Assembly (NCBI GenBank): GCA_020025115.1
Contig: JAHHSP010000045.1
Coordinates: 1 to 8,821, forward strand
Direction: 5' to 3'
Length of the DNA: 8,821 nt
Origin: Collinsella sp.
GTDB taxonomy: Bacteria; Actinomycetota; Coriobacteriia; Coriobacteriales; Coriobacteriaceae
The translations under genes were made by a program, and so were the position numbers. Shown in pieces: positions 1 through 6,906 of the stretch. The first letter of the stretch is position 1. Each line of letters begins with the position of its first letter. The notes below the pieces were generated by a model. It ran no database searches, was not told where the DNA came from, and was given only the letters and a program-made list of their open reading frames with translations.

Positions 1-3000
1 GTGCTGCCCTCCCAGGCGTCCTTGCCGAATTGGTCGGCGGGCTTCTCCGTGGAGGCGGGGGCGATGCGCACGTTGTCGATCTTGGCGGCTATGGCATTGG
101 TTTTGGAGCCGATGCGCTGCACCGGCAGCGTGAGAGAGGAATTGCCGATGCCCTCTTTGGTCACGCGCTTGGCATATTCGTTGTAGAAGCTGCCCGGAGC
201 GTCGCCGACCATCTCCCCATCGACCTTGAGCCTCGTCTTCTGCCCCTTCGTCACGACCTCGATGGCGACCTTCTTGCCCACGGGGAGCTTGTAATCGAAA
301 TAGTAGGTGTACAGCTCTCGGGTAAAGCCGAGCCTCCCGTCGTCCATCACGCGGATGTCCAACGTGCCATACGGCGCATCAGCCTCGAAGAGGATGTCGC
401 CCGGGCAGGCGGGCTCGGTCAATTCGATATCGAAAGACAGGCTAGATCCGGTCGCCACCTTGTCGAGGGCGCCCTCGACATAGGACTCATCGCCGCCGAG
501 GACCAGCTTTCCGTCCTCGACCTTGGCGCCCTTGCCATTGGCAAGGTCGCGACCGTTGCGACTCGCATCCGACAGATCGCCCTCGAATTCATACGAGGCG
601 TACACGTCGCCGACCTTGGAGACCTTGCTGTAGGGATTCGTGCGCGGGGCGTCACCCGTCTTCTCCACAACGCGGCGGAGGTTCTCGAAGCCGGCGTCGC
701 CTGCGCCCTTCTCCTGACCGGTGGGAGCCCAGTTGTTCTCGGCGTAGACCGGGAGCGCATCGAAGAAGCGGGCATACTCATCGGCCTCTGACAGGCCAGA
801 GGCGTTGGTATCGATGTTGTCGTTCCAGATGGCGTATGCGGAACCCAAGATCCTGGGATCGCTCGAGGGCAGCACGGTGCCGCCGAAGTTGTTGGGGTCG
901 AAGCTCTTGTACAGCCCCTTGGTGTCCAGGTAGTCCCCGTACTGGCCCCGATTGCCCTGGCCGTTGGGCACCATGTACCCATATCTGTCCAGAATGTTGA
1001 TGAGCGAGAAGCCCTTATCGAACATGCGCTTGGGGTTGGCCCAGCCAAGGGACCAGATGTCCATCTGAACGCCCTCGCCGCTCTCGGGCTCGGCACCGCC
1101 ACCGGCGAGCCAGCCGCTGTCGAAGCTGCCCCAGATGCGCGGTGTGTGACCGCCGTCCATCAGGTGCGGGACGAGGTCGTTGTAAAACTCGCAGTACGAG
1201 GGACGGCCGTTGGGGATGATGAACTCATCGGCGCCGATGTGCACCACCGTATCGGTATCGAACACCGGATCCGGACCCGTTGTGTAGTCATCAAAGATAT
1301 CGCGGATGAGCTTGCGCGTCTCGGGCTTGCGGACATCCAGGTGATCGATGGCAGAGCGGTTCTTGCCCTGGGGCGAGGTGGTCACCGTCTCGCCTGCCAC
1401 GGCAAGCTCCGGCCACACGCGCGTAAAGGCGACCGCATGGGCGGGCATATCGATCTCGGGCACGACATTCATGCCCAGACCGCACTGCGTCTTGATAAAG
1501 GCGCGCATGTCGTCTTTAGTGATGTGGTAGTCCCTCGATGCGGGCGTAACGCCGTCCTTGTTGGCGACGCCGGACTCAAGACGGAACGCACTGTAGGCGC
1601 CCCACTGGTCCCGCTCGTCCAAACCGTAGTTCTCCAAGAAAATCAGATTGTCGGAAAGATGAAGCTGTAGGTCGTTCATCTTGTAGTAACGCATCGTGCG
1701 GGCCGCCTTGCCGACCATCTCGAGAGAGATGGGCTTGCGCGCGATATCCCACATGAACCCACGGACCGGGAAGCGCGGGTAGTCGCGCATCTGGCCCACG
1801 GGGAATCCGTCGGCCTCGGTCTTGGTCATCTGCAGGATGGTCTGCATCGCGTACATGTTGCCCGTCACCGCGGGGGCGGTGACGTCGATGCGGTCGGCCT
1901 TGACCTCCATGGCGTAGCCCTCGTCGCCGAGCAGCTTGTCGCCGGCGTTCTCGCCGAGGGTGAAGCTGAAGGCGCCGGCCTGAGAACCGCCCTGCGCGGC
2001 GGAAAGCTCGATCCCCGTGAAGTCCTTGTAGTCGGCAACGAACTCGTCGACGACCGGCCTCAGCGCGGCATCGCTATAGGTGACGCGATCAAACTCGTCG
2101 AACGCCGTGCGAGCGGTCGTGTCGGAGAACCACTCTTGAACCTCGGGCACGACCGTGGGCTTGGCGTTCCCCTCCCCATCCCGGTCTTTCGCGCCCTTGA
2201 CCTCATAGGGAATGTCGTTGGTGACGGCCTCCTCATCGGTACCGTCCTTGTGGACCTTCCAAGAGACCTGGACGACCTTGTCGGTCAGCGGATGATGGAC
2301 GACGCCCTTCTCACCGACGACCTGCTCGAAGTCGGAGCCGTTGAGCTCGATGGAAAATCCCTCGGGGACCTTCGGGGCCTCAAGTGCATCGGCATCCTTC
2401 TCGACCGTCTGCTTGCCGAGCTTGTTGAGCTTCTTGACGACGCTGTCAAGAGATTCCCTCACGGTCTGCACGTTGGTGTAGGCCTCCAGCTCGACGACGG
2501 AGACGCCGTTCCATTGGGTATCCCCCCTGACGACATCGAAGTTGGTGAGGCGCAGCTTCTGGGCGACCACCGGCTGGTCAAGCGTCACGCGCACACGAGG
2601 CTCGAAGCCGGAGCCGTTCACCGTGTTCTCGACCGTCTTGGCGCTCACCCATTCCGTGGAGCCCGGTGCCTGGTACTGGATATCGAAGCCCCTCACATTG
2701 CTGGGCCTGACATCGATGGAGCGATCCTCGAACTCGATGTCGACGAACTGGATTTTGGACGGCTCTTTAAGCTCGGCCTGAAGCCAGGTGTTGGCATCTT
2801 TGGCCGGGGCGCTCTCCCCGCTCGACCAACGGGATTTGGATCCCCGATCACCGTCGGCGGCTTTGCCGGCGGCAAGGTCGCCCTCCTGACCGCTGGCGGA
2901 CATCTTGGCGCCCTTCACATGGTTGACGTCGGGCTCGTCGACGGCGTCCGCCTGGACGTTGGTGTACGCCTCGAACTCGGCGACGGACACGCCGTTCCAT

Positions 3001-3572
3001 TCGGTCGAGCCGCGCAGCACGTCGAAATTGGTCAGTCGGACCGCAGATGCCTCGATGGGGGTATCCAGCTCGATCTTGACGACGGCCTCATAGCCGCCGC
3101 CCTCAACGGTCTCGGTACGCGAAAATGCCTTGGCGACCTGCCATGCACCATCGTCGGAAGAACGGTACTGCAGCTCGAAGCCCCTCACATTGCTCGGGGT
3201 CGGAGGCGCGCCAGCGGCGCGGGTCTCGAAAACGATCTTGAAATACGACAGTCGCGTCGTCTTTGCGAACTCCGCCTGCAAATACGTTTTATCATCTTTT
3301 GCCGGCAAAGCATCGCCCGAAGACCAACGGCTGTCATGATGGTCACCGGAATCATCCTTGCCATCAGCGGCCTTGTCGGCGGAAAACTTACCGCCCGCGG
3401 GTTGGGCGGTCACGACGGTCCCCGCGCTGCGGACATGGTTGACGTCTTGCGTCTCCACCACGTCGCCCGCGGCGAACGCGCTGAGCGGCAGCCACGCCGA
3501 GCATAGCAGCGCGGCGGCAAACACAAAAGGCACCCACTTTCTTCGCGTGGATGCCTTGATCACTTTCTTCAT
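1..3572 (-). CDS. Secreted family 20 glycoside hydrolase (beta-N-acetylhexosaminidase / lacto-N-biosidase-like) with two F5/8C modules; C-terminus beyond window
   Basis: Exported enzyme expected to remove beta-linked N-acetylhexosamine (or a disaccharide carrying it) from mucin or other host glycans. The visible 1190 residues start with a signal peptide (basic KKVIKASTRRK, hydrophobic run, likely cleavage after AFA near residue 35). Two tandem discoidin/F5-8C (CBM32-like) modules follow at about 43-207 and 215-369. A linker with an Ig-like look spans about 370-470, then a GH20b domain (about 475-595), the GH20 barrel (about 598-930) and a LamG-like sandwich from about 985 to the edge. The catalytic pair is D782-E783 in HIGADEF; PEIDMPAH (706-712) and W916 in YAIWNDN fit the family's substrate-assisted mechanism. 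The barrel has LQLHLSDN where classical hexosaminidases have WHLTDDQ, which recalls lacto-N-biosidases, so exact specificity is open. The start is set by AAGGAG nine bases before ATG. The frame is open throughout with no sign of decay. An anchor or further binding modules may lie off the window. Confidence 0.93.
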   Translation of the reverse strand, partial: MKKVIKASTRRKWVPFVFAAALLCSAWLPLSAFAAGDVVETQDVNHVRSAGTVVTAQPAGGKFSADKAADGKDDSGDHHDSRWSSGDALPAKDDKTYLQAEFAKTTRLSYFKIVFETRAAGAPPTPSNVRGFELQYRSSDDGAWQVAKAFSRTETVEGGGYEAVVKIELDTPIEASAVRLTNFDVLRGSTEWNGVSVAEFEAYTNVQADAVDEPDVNHVKGAKMSASGQEGDLAAGKAADGDRGSKSRWSSGESAPAKDANTWLQAELKEPSKIQFVDIEFEDRSIDVRPSNVRGFDIQYQAPGSTEWVSAKTVENTVNGSGFEPRVRVTLDQPVVAQKLRLTNFDVVRGDTQWNGVSVVELEAYTNVQTVRESLDSVVKKLNKLGKQTVEKDADALEAPKVPEGFSIELNGSDFEQVVGEKGVVHHPLTDKVVQVSWKVHKDGTDEEAVTNDIPYEVKGAKDRDGEGNAKPTVVPEVQEWFSDTTARTAFDEFDRVTYSDAALRPVVDEFVADYKDFTGIELSAAQGGSQAGAFSFTLGENAGDKLLGDEGYAMEVKADRIDVTAPAVTGNMYAMQTILQMTKTEADGFPVGQMRDYPRFPVRGFMWDIARKPISLEMVGKAARTMRYYKMNDLQLHLSDNLIFLENYGLDERDQWGAYSAFRLESGVANKDGVTPASRDYHITKDDMRAFIKTQCGLGMNVVPEIDMPAHAVAFTRVWPELAVAGETVTTSPQGKNRSAIDHLDVRKPETRKLIRDIFDDYTTGPDPVFDTDTVVHIGADEFIIPNGRPSYCEFYNDLVPHLMDGGHTPRIWGSFDSGWLAGGGAEPESGEGVQMDIWSLGWANPKRMFDKGFSLINILDRYGYMVPNGQGNRGQYGDYLDTKGLYKSFDPNNFGGTVLPSSDPRILGSAYAIWNDNIDTNASGLSEADEYARFFDALPVYAENNWAPTGQEKGAGDAGFENLRRVVEKTGDAPRTNPYSKVSKVGDVYASYEFEGDLSDASRNGRDLANGKGAKVEDGKLVLGGDESYVEGALDKVATGSSLSFDIELTEPACPGDILFEADAPYGTLDIRVMDDGRLGFTRELYTYYFDYKLPVGKKVAIEVVTKGQKTRLKVDGEMVGDAPGSFYNEYAKRVTKEGIGNSSLTLPVQRIGSKTNAIAAKIDNVRIAPASTEKPADQFGKDAWEGS
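2466..3446 (-). repeat. Tandem intragenic duplication of a discoidin-like (F5/8C) module
   Basis: Two copies of about 155-165 codons lie head to tail. Both begin with DVNHV (residues 43 and 215) and end with AYTNVQ (ending at 207 and 369). They share SRWSSG, SNVRGF, LTNFDV and WNGVSV. At DNA level a 20-base stretch at 2683-2702 is identical to 3175-3194, and the module ends at about 2466-2520 and 2952-3005 are also very similar. This points to duplication within the gene, with the copies since diverged. F5/8C modules bind glycans, and paired modules usually raise avidity for the substrate. The binding specificity cannot be read from the sequence. Confidence 0.85.
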
Positions 3573-3599
3573 AGCCCAGGTCTCCTTCCCCCTCAGGGA

Positions 3600-3632
3600 G
3601 TTCGATCGACAGAATCTATCGAATTATCGAAC
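3600..3632 (-). promoter_or_regulatory. Operator-like TTCGAT repeat cluster upstream of the family 20 hydrolase
   Basis: The 33 bases contain a perfect inverted repeat, with GTTCGAT at 3600-3606 and ATCGAAC at 3626-3632 separated by 19 bases. They also contain two direct copies of TATCGAAY at 3617-3624 and 3625-3632, and the palindrome TCGATCGA at 3602-3609. The site ends 27 bases before the hydrolase start codon and overlaps a GATAAT (minus strand, 3628 to 3623) that could be a -10 element, though no good -35 lies at the right distance. It is AT-rich in a GC-rich window. A repressor binding here could couple the hydrolase to its sugar, but the regulator is unknown. Confidence 0.4.
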
Positions 3633-3713
3633 ACCTGTAGCAAAATTTGGACCTTGAGCCAAGTATTTCCCACTAACGTAGCTAGATTGTCGGTAAATGG
3701 GCCGCTGCCGCCC

Positions 3714-5162
3714 CTACCCTGCGATGCAATCGCGCTTCTTCGCGCGCTCCGAGAGCGGCACGTACTCACCGGACTCGAGCACCGATCGATACGCCGGGCG
3801 GATGATGCGATGGGCGCAGATGAGCTCCTCCATACGGTGGGCCGCCCAACCCGCGGTACGCGCGACGGCGAACAGCGGCGTGAACATGGTCTTGGGAATG
3901 CCGAGCATCTTGTAGATGAAGCCGGTGTACAGGTCGATGTTCGCGCAGATGGGCTTGGTGGTGCCGCGAACATCGACCATCACCTGCGGCGCGAGCTTCT
4001 CGATGCGCTCGATGAGCTCGAACTCGGCGCCCATCCCCTTCGCATTGGCAAGTCCGCGGGCGTAGCGCTTGCACAGCACCGCGCGAGGGTCGGAGAGCGT
4101 ATAGACCGCATGCCCCATGCCGTAGATGAGGCCGCTGCCGTCGAACGCCTGACGGCGCAAGATCTTTTCGAGATAGGCGGCCAGCTCGTCCTCATTCTCC
4201 CAATCGCCGACATTGGTGCGAATGTCCTCATGCATGGCCATGACCTTGGCATTGGCCCCGCCGTGTCGAGGACCCTTGAGCGAGCCGATCGCCGCGGCAT
4301 ATGCGGAATACGCATCCGTACCGGAGCTCGAGAGCACGCGACACGCAAAGGTTGAGTTGTTGCCGCCGCCGTGCTCGGCGTGGAGCATGAGCATGACGTC
4401 GAGAAGCATGGCCTCCTCGCGCGTGTAGCCGTCCTCGCCGCGCAAGATCTGCAGGATCGCCTCTGCCGTCGAAAAACCCGCCTCGGGAATGGGAACCGCC
4501 GCGTGCCTGCCACTCACCTGGGCGCTATGGAAGGTCTGCGCGAACGCGGCCAAGCGCGGCAAACGGGACAGCAGCGAAATCGCGACGTCCACCTCGTGTT
4601 CGGGCGTGATGTTGTCGGGGTCCGCATCGAATGCGTACAGCAGCAAGACGGCGCGTTGGAGCGCGTTCATGATCGAGGGGCTCACCGTGGTGATCGGGAA
4701 CTGACGGACGAATTCGCTCGACAGATGGCGATAGGCACCGAGGCGGCCGTTGAAATCATCGAGCTCCTCGGCGGTCGGGAGCTCGCCGGTGATGAGCAGG
4801 TAAGCAACCTCCTCATAGCCAAAACGGTCTTCGGCCTGCGCATTGGTGATAAGGTCTTCGATGTCGTAGCCGCGCAGGATGAGATGCCCCTCGTCGGGGA
4901 CGACCCTGCCATCGATGCGCTTATATCCGTGAACATCGGAGATGCGCGTGAGGCCGGCGACGACACCGGATCCATCGGCATTTCGCAGGCCGCGTTTGAC
5001 GTCGTAGGCGCGGAAGATGTCCTCTCCATATTCCTCCGAGGGAATGTCGTGATACAGGCGCTCAGACGCCCCATCCACGAAACGACTCGCCTCGTAATCG
5101 AGGACGAGGCGGCTCAGGTGATCGTCGAAGCGATAGTAGATGTTGTGGGCATCGTAGGACAT
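3714..5162 (-). CDS. gltA: Citrate synthase
   Basis: Cytosolic enzyme condensing oxaloacetate with acetyl-CoA to citrate. In anaerobes of this kind it probably feeds 2-oxoglutarate and glutamate synthesis more than a full TCA cycle. The 482 residues carry the family's catalytic triad in context: H264 in HAEHGGGN, H351 in GMGHAVY and D410 in ANIDLYTG. Substrate arginines are R360 (DPR) and R435 (ART), and GPRHGGAN surrounds H300. The roughly 100-residue N-terminal extension before GYDIEDL is typical of the longer anaerobe-type citrate synthases. An upstream in-frame extension is possible up to 5267, but the ATG at 5162 is chosen because AAGGAG (5167-5172) lies four bases before it and the protein then begins in a family-like way (MSYDAHN). 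It follows the ACT-domain gene by 107 bp and has a strong hairpin in its leader. A 2-methylcitrate synthase role cannot be fully excluded, but no propionate-catabolism genes are next to it. Confidence 0.95.
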   Translation of the reverse strand: MSYDAHNIYYRFDDHLSRLVLDYEASRFVDGASERLYHDIPSEEYGEDIFRAYDVKRGLRNADGSGVVAGLTRISDVHGYKRIDGRVVPDEGHLILRGYDIEDLITNAQAEDRFGYEEVAYLLITGELPTAEELDDFNGRLGAYRHLSSEFVRQFPITTVSPSIMNALQRAVLLLYAFDADPDNITPEHEVDVAISLLSRLPRLAAFAQTFHSAQVSGRHAAVPIPEAGFSTAEAILQILRGEDGYTREEAMLLDVMLMLHAEHGGGNNSTFACRVLSSSGTDAYSAYAAAIGSLKGPRHGGANAKVMAMHEDIRTNVGDWENEDELAAYLEKILRRQAFDGSGLIYGMGHAVYTLSDPRAVLCKRYARGLANAKGMGAEFELIERIEKLAPQVMVDVRGTTKPICANIDLYTGFIYKMLGIPKTMFTPLFAVARTAGWAAHRMEELICAHRIIRPAYRSVLESGEYVPLSERAKKRDCIAG

Positions 5163-5205
5163 GGGGCTCCTTCTTTGACGAGCGCCCCGGCGCATAGCCG
5201 GGGCG
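5163..5205 (-). promoter_or_regulatory. Hairpin in citrate synthase leader with possible alternative pairing to the ribosome site
   Basis: A perfect 9-bp GC-rich inverted repeat (5183-5191 with 5197-5205, 5-base loop) ends 20 bases before the citrate synthase ATG. No U-run follows it on the transcript, so it is not a standard intrinsic terminator. The 3' arm contains GGGGC (5184-5188), which could instead pair with GCCCC (5163-5167) directly between the AAGGAG ribosome site and the ATG. The two pairings exclude each other, which is the layout of a translational switch. The repeat is seen directly; the switching is inference. It could equally be a weak terminator or mRNA-stabilising end for the ACT gene. 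Confidence 0.45.
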
Positions 5206-5269
5206 GGTTGAACGAGTCTGGCGTACTGTGCCGGCGGATGGCGCAAACCCCATCCCGAGGGGTGCATCG

Positions 5270-5557
5270 CTATAGGCGGTACATGAACTGGAAGACGTCC
5301 TCGCGCTGCATCTCGACCGTCACGCCGAGCGCCTCGCCAGCGGCGACGAGCTCCTCCTGCAGCTGCATGAAATCGAGCGTGGCATTGGAGACGTCCGCGA
5401 TGAGGGTCATGGTGAAGATGTCCTCGAGGATGCTCTGCGTGATATCGCGGATATCCACGCTCGCGTCGGAAAGAATGCGCGTCACACCGGCGACGATCCC
5501 GGGACGGTTCTTACCGAGGACGGTGATGACCACGCGGCTGGAAGGTGTCTCTGTCAT
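5270..5557 (-). CDS. Stand-alone ACT-domain protein (UPF0237 family)
   Basis: A 95-residue protein made of one ACT domain. It opens with a beta strand (VVITVLGKN), then the glycine turn and helix of the ligand site (RPGIVAGVTRIL), SVDIRDITQSI, the strand DIFTMTLIADV, and the closing helix LQEELVAAGEALGV. This is the usual size for UPF0237 proteins, which resemble GcvR-type sensors. ACT domains bind amino acids or similar small molecules as dimers; the ligand here is unknown. The chosen ATG has AAAGGA five bases before it, whereas the longer in-frame reading (to 5698) adds residues foreign to the family. In many bacteria this gene is followed by the larger UPF0210 (DUF711, PFL-like) gene, but here citrate synthase comes next. 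An enzyme activity is not expected. Confidence 0.9.
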   Translation of the reverse strand: MTETPSSRVVITVLGKNRPGIVAGVTRILSDASVDIRDITQSILEDIFTMTLIADVSNATLDFMQLQEELVAAGEALGVTVEMQREDVFQFMYRL

Positions 5558-5701
5558 AAGAGGGTCCTTTCGAACGATGTGAGGTCGCGCATCGGGCTTT
5601 GCAGCGAAGCGCACTCCAGTGTGATGCAGTGCTCTTAGTCTATCCGATTTCGCCTCCGACCACGTACATTCCATGGTCGAACGGGCAAAGCCTCGCACCC
5701 A
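5558..5701. other. 144-bp gap between HAD phosphatase and ACT-domain gene
   Basis: No gene was found. It presumably carries the ACT gene promoter. A minus-strand TAGACT at 5642-5637 could be a -10 element, but nothing resembling a -35 lies at the right distance. A short GCACT...AGTGC inverted repeat (5611-5615 with 5628-5632) is present and could be chance. No hairpin with a U-run marks the end of the HAD transcript. Confidence 0.3.
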
Positions 5702-6496
5702 TCACAGGGATTCGAGAACGCGGCGCATCTCGAGCTGCACCGCATGCTCGACATTGCTGCCGATCACGCGATCGGCCACGGCGCGCAGGGCGGGCCTTCC
5801 GTTCGCCATGGCGCATCCCTCTCCCACAAAGCGGATGATCTCATAGTCGTTCATCGCATCGCCGAACGCCATGACCTCGGATGCATCGATCCCATGGTGC
5901 TCCATGACCTGGGCGACGCCTGATGCCTTCGATATCCCCGGCTGCATGACGTCGATGTAGGAATTACCCGAAGGGGCGAACGTGAAAAGCCCGCCGAGCT
6001 CGCGCTGGAGCACGTAGGCGTTGTCCATCACGTTGCCGTCATCGCAAAAGATGCTCGCCTTGATGATGCTCACCTGCGGCGAGGGCAGCTTGTAGATACG
6101 CTCCACGTTGGGCAGGTCCTTATCGACCTCACGTACGAATTTGTCCTCATCGTCGAGAAGGTAGGACTTGGTTCGATCGAACAACGCCAGATGCATGTTG
6201 GGGAACATGGCGACCGTCTCGGCGAGACGGCGAATCGCGAGGTGCGAGTAGACCTCGCGATCGATCTGCACGCCGTCGGCAAAGACCTGGGCGCCGTTGG
6301 ACGCGACGAAATCCATCCGGTCCTTCACCGGTGAGAAGAAGTCGCAAAGGCGATCGTAGCGGCGCCCGGAACTCGCGACGAAACGCACGCCGCGCTCTCT
6401 CAGGGCGATGATGAGGTCGAACGTCTCCGGTGAAACCCGACCGTTTTCATCGAGGAGCGTGCCATCCATATCGGAGGCGATGAGTTTGATAGTCAT
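5702..6496 (-). CDS. Cof-type HAD-IIB family phosphatase
   Basis: A cytosolic, Mg-dependent phosphatase of the haloacid dehalogenase superfamily, 264 residues, full length for the Cof/YidA group. All four motifs are intact: DMDGTLL with nucleophile D9 and acid/base D11; ASSGR with S42/S43; K190 in SKASG; and GDAMND with D213 and D217. The C2-type cap lies between motifs II and III (about residues 80-185). Family members act on sugar phosphates, flavin mononucleotide or similar small phosphates, and the substrate cannot be read from sequence. The ATG at 6496 is preferred because AAGGA lies nine bases upstream. A TTG at 6505 would touch that ribosome site directly. The gene ends 144 bp before the ACT-domain start and follows a 410-bp non-coding stretch that holds its likely promoter. 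Confidence 0.93.
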   Translation of the reverse strand: MTIKLIASDMDGTLLDENGRVSPETFDLIIALRERGVRFVASSGRRYDRLCDFFSPVKDRMDFVASNGAQVFADGVQIDREVYSHLAIRRLAETVAMFPNMHLALFDRTKSYLLDDEDKFVREVDKDLPNVERIYKLPSPQVSIIKASIFCDDGNVMDNAYVLQRELGGLFTFAPSGNSYIDVMQPGISKASGVAQVMEHHGIDASEVMAFGDAMNDYEIIRFVGEGCAMANGRPALRAVADRVIGSNVEHAVQLEMRRVLESL

Positions 6497-6763
6497 GATG
6501 CGCAATCCTTATCTCGCATGTACCGGAATTCGGCGAATACACCGATGAGGATACCCACCCAGCCCGCTTCCATACGATATCTGAGGGGCGCTCGGGACCA
6601 TTGCGGCAACTCCCCGCGCATCCGGATGTGGCGGGCGCCGACGATCGGACGGCCTCGAATCAGCACGCGGGGATGCGGCTGGGGGCATCCGCCGGACTCG
6701 GCCCCGATACCGGATAACGGCCACCCTCATACGCCGTACGCATATGCTCGTCGGGGCTCATGG

Positions 6764-6792
6764 AATATACCGGGGCTGCAAGATGCGGCCAA
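6764..6792 (-). promoter_or_regulatory. Candidate sigma70-type promoter for the HAD phosphatase
   Basis: On the minus strand TTGGCC (6792 to 6787, four of six matches to TTGACA) is followed after exactly 17 bases by TATATT (6769 to 6764, five of six matches to TATAAT). This is the best-spaced promoter-like pair I found in the window. Transcription would start near 6757, about 260 bases before the phosphatase ATG. Confidence 0.45.
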
Positions 6793-6813
6793 GCACGATG
6801 GACGCACGCGCGG

Positions 6814-6837
6814 GGAGGGTTCCGCAAGTAACCCCCC
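6814..6837 (-). terminator. Candidate terminator hairpin downstream of the glycosyltransferase
   Basis: On the minus-strand transcript GGGGGGUU pairs with AACCCUCC around an 8-base loop, eight pairs including one G-U wobble. On the plus strand the same position is an A-C mismatch, so the stem favours the minus-strand RNA. It lies about 70 bases past the glycosyltransferase stop and just before the phosphatase promoter. There is no U-run after it, so an intrinsic terminator is uncertain. Confidence 0.3.
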
Positions 6838-6906
6838 ATCGAGACCTCCCAACCGCTCCGAACACGCCGGGTCTTCCCCGTGAAACGACCCCATCCGGCA
6901 CGGCGG

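Larger units (their letters stand above)
6497..6906. other. 410-bp intergenic region without a convincing gene
   Basis: The stretch between the glycosyltransferase stop and the phosphatase start has open frames on both strands, but their products are rich in Arg, Pro, Ser and Gly, lack recognisable domains, and have no good ribosome site. That pattern fits GC-rich non-coding DNA. It holds a hairpin near the glycosyltransferase end, a sigma70-like promoter facing the phosphatase, a perfect 10-bp palindrome CATCCGGATG at 6619-6628, and a hairpin GGATGC/GCATCC at 6671-6690. If the promoter is real, the phosphatase mRNA has a leader of about 260 bases. I do not recognise a known riboswitch or small RNA in it. 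Confidence 0.5.

Noticed and set aside
2136..3506. Long plus-strand open frame of 456 codons opposite the hydrolase
   Set aside because: It is antisense to clearly coding DNA with F5/8C and signal-peptide content, and its product has no recognisable domain. It is a GC-rich shadow frame.
3696..3716. GGGC/GCCC hairpin directly after the citrate synthase stop as a terminator
   Set aside because: Only four base pairs and a run of three T residues; too weak to support.
5163..5267. N-terminal extension of citrate synthase to 5267 or to the ATG at 5195
   Set aside because: The added residues (Arg/Pro rich) are foreign to the family, the ATG at 5195 sits in the hairpin loop without a ribosome site, and a good AAGGAG precedes the ATG at 5162.
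4371..5582. Plus-strand open frame of 403 codons opposite citrate synthase and the ACT gene
   Set aside because: Antisense to two well-supported genes, with an unlike-protein composition after 5270 and no domain match.
5611..5632. GCACT...AGTGC inverted repeat upstream of the ACT gene as an operator
   Set aside because: Five-base arms and one copy only; expected by chance at this frequency.
6509..6883. Open frames on both strands inside the 410-bp gap, including a 33-codon minus-strand one starting with ATG at 6761
   Set aside because: Low-complexity products without domains or ribosome sites. The ATG at 6761 would lie upstream of the predicted transcript start of the promoter found there.
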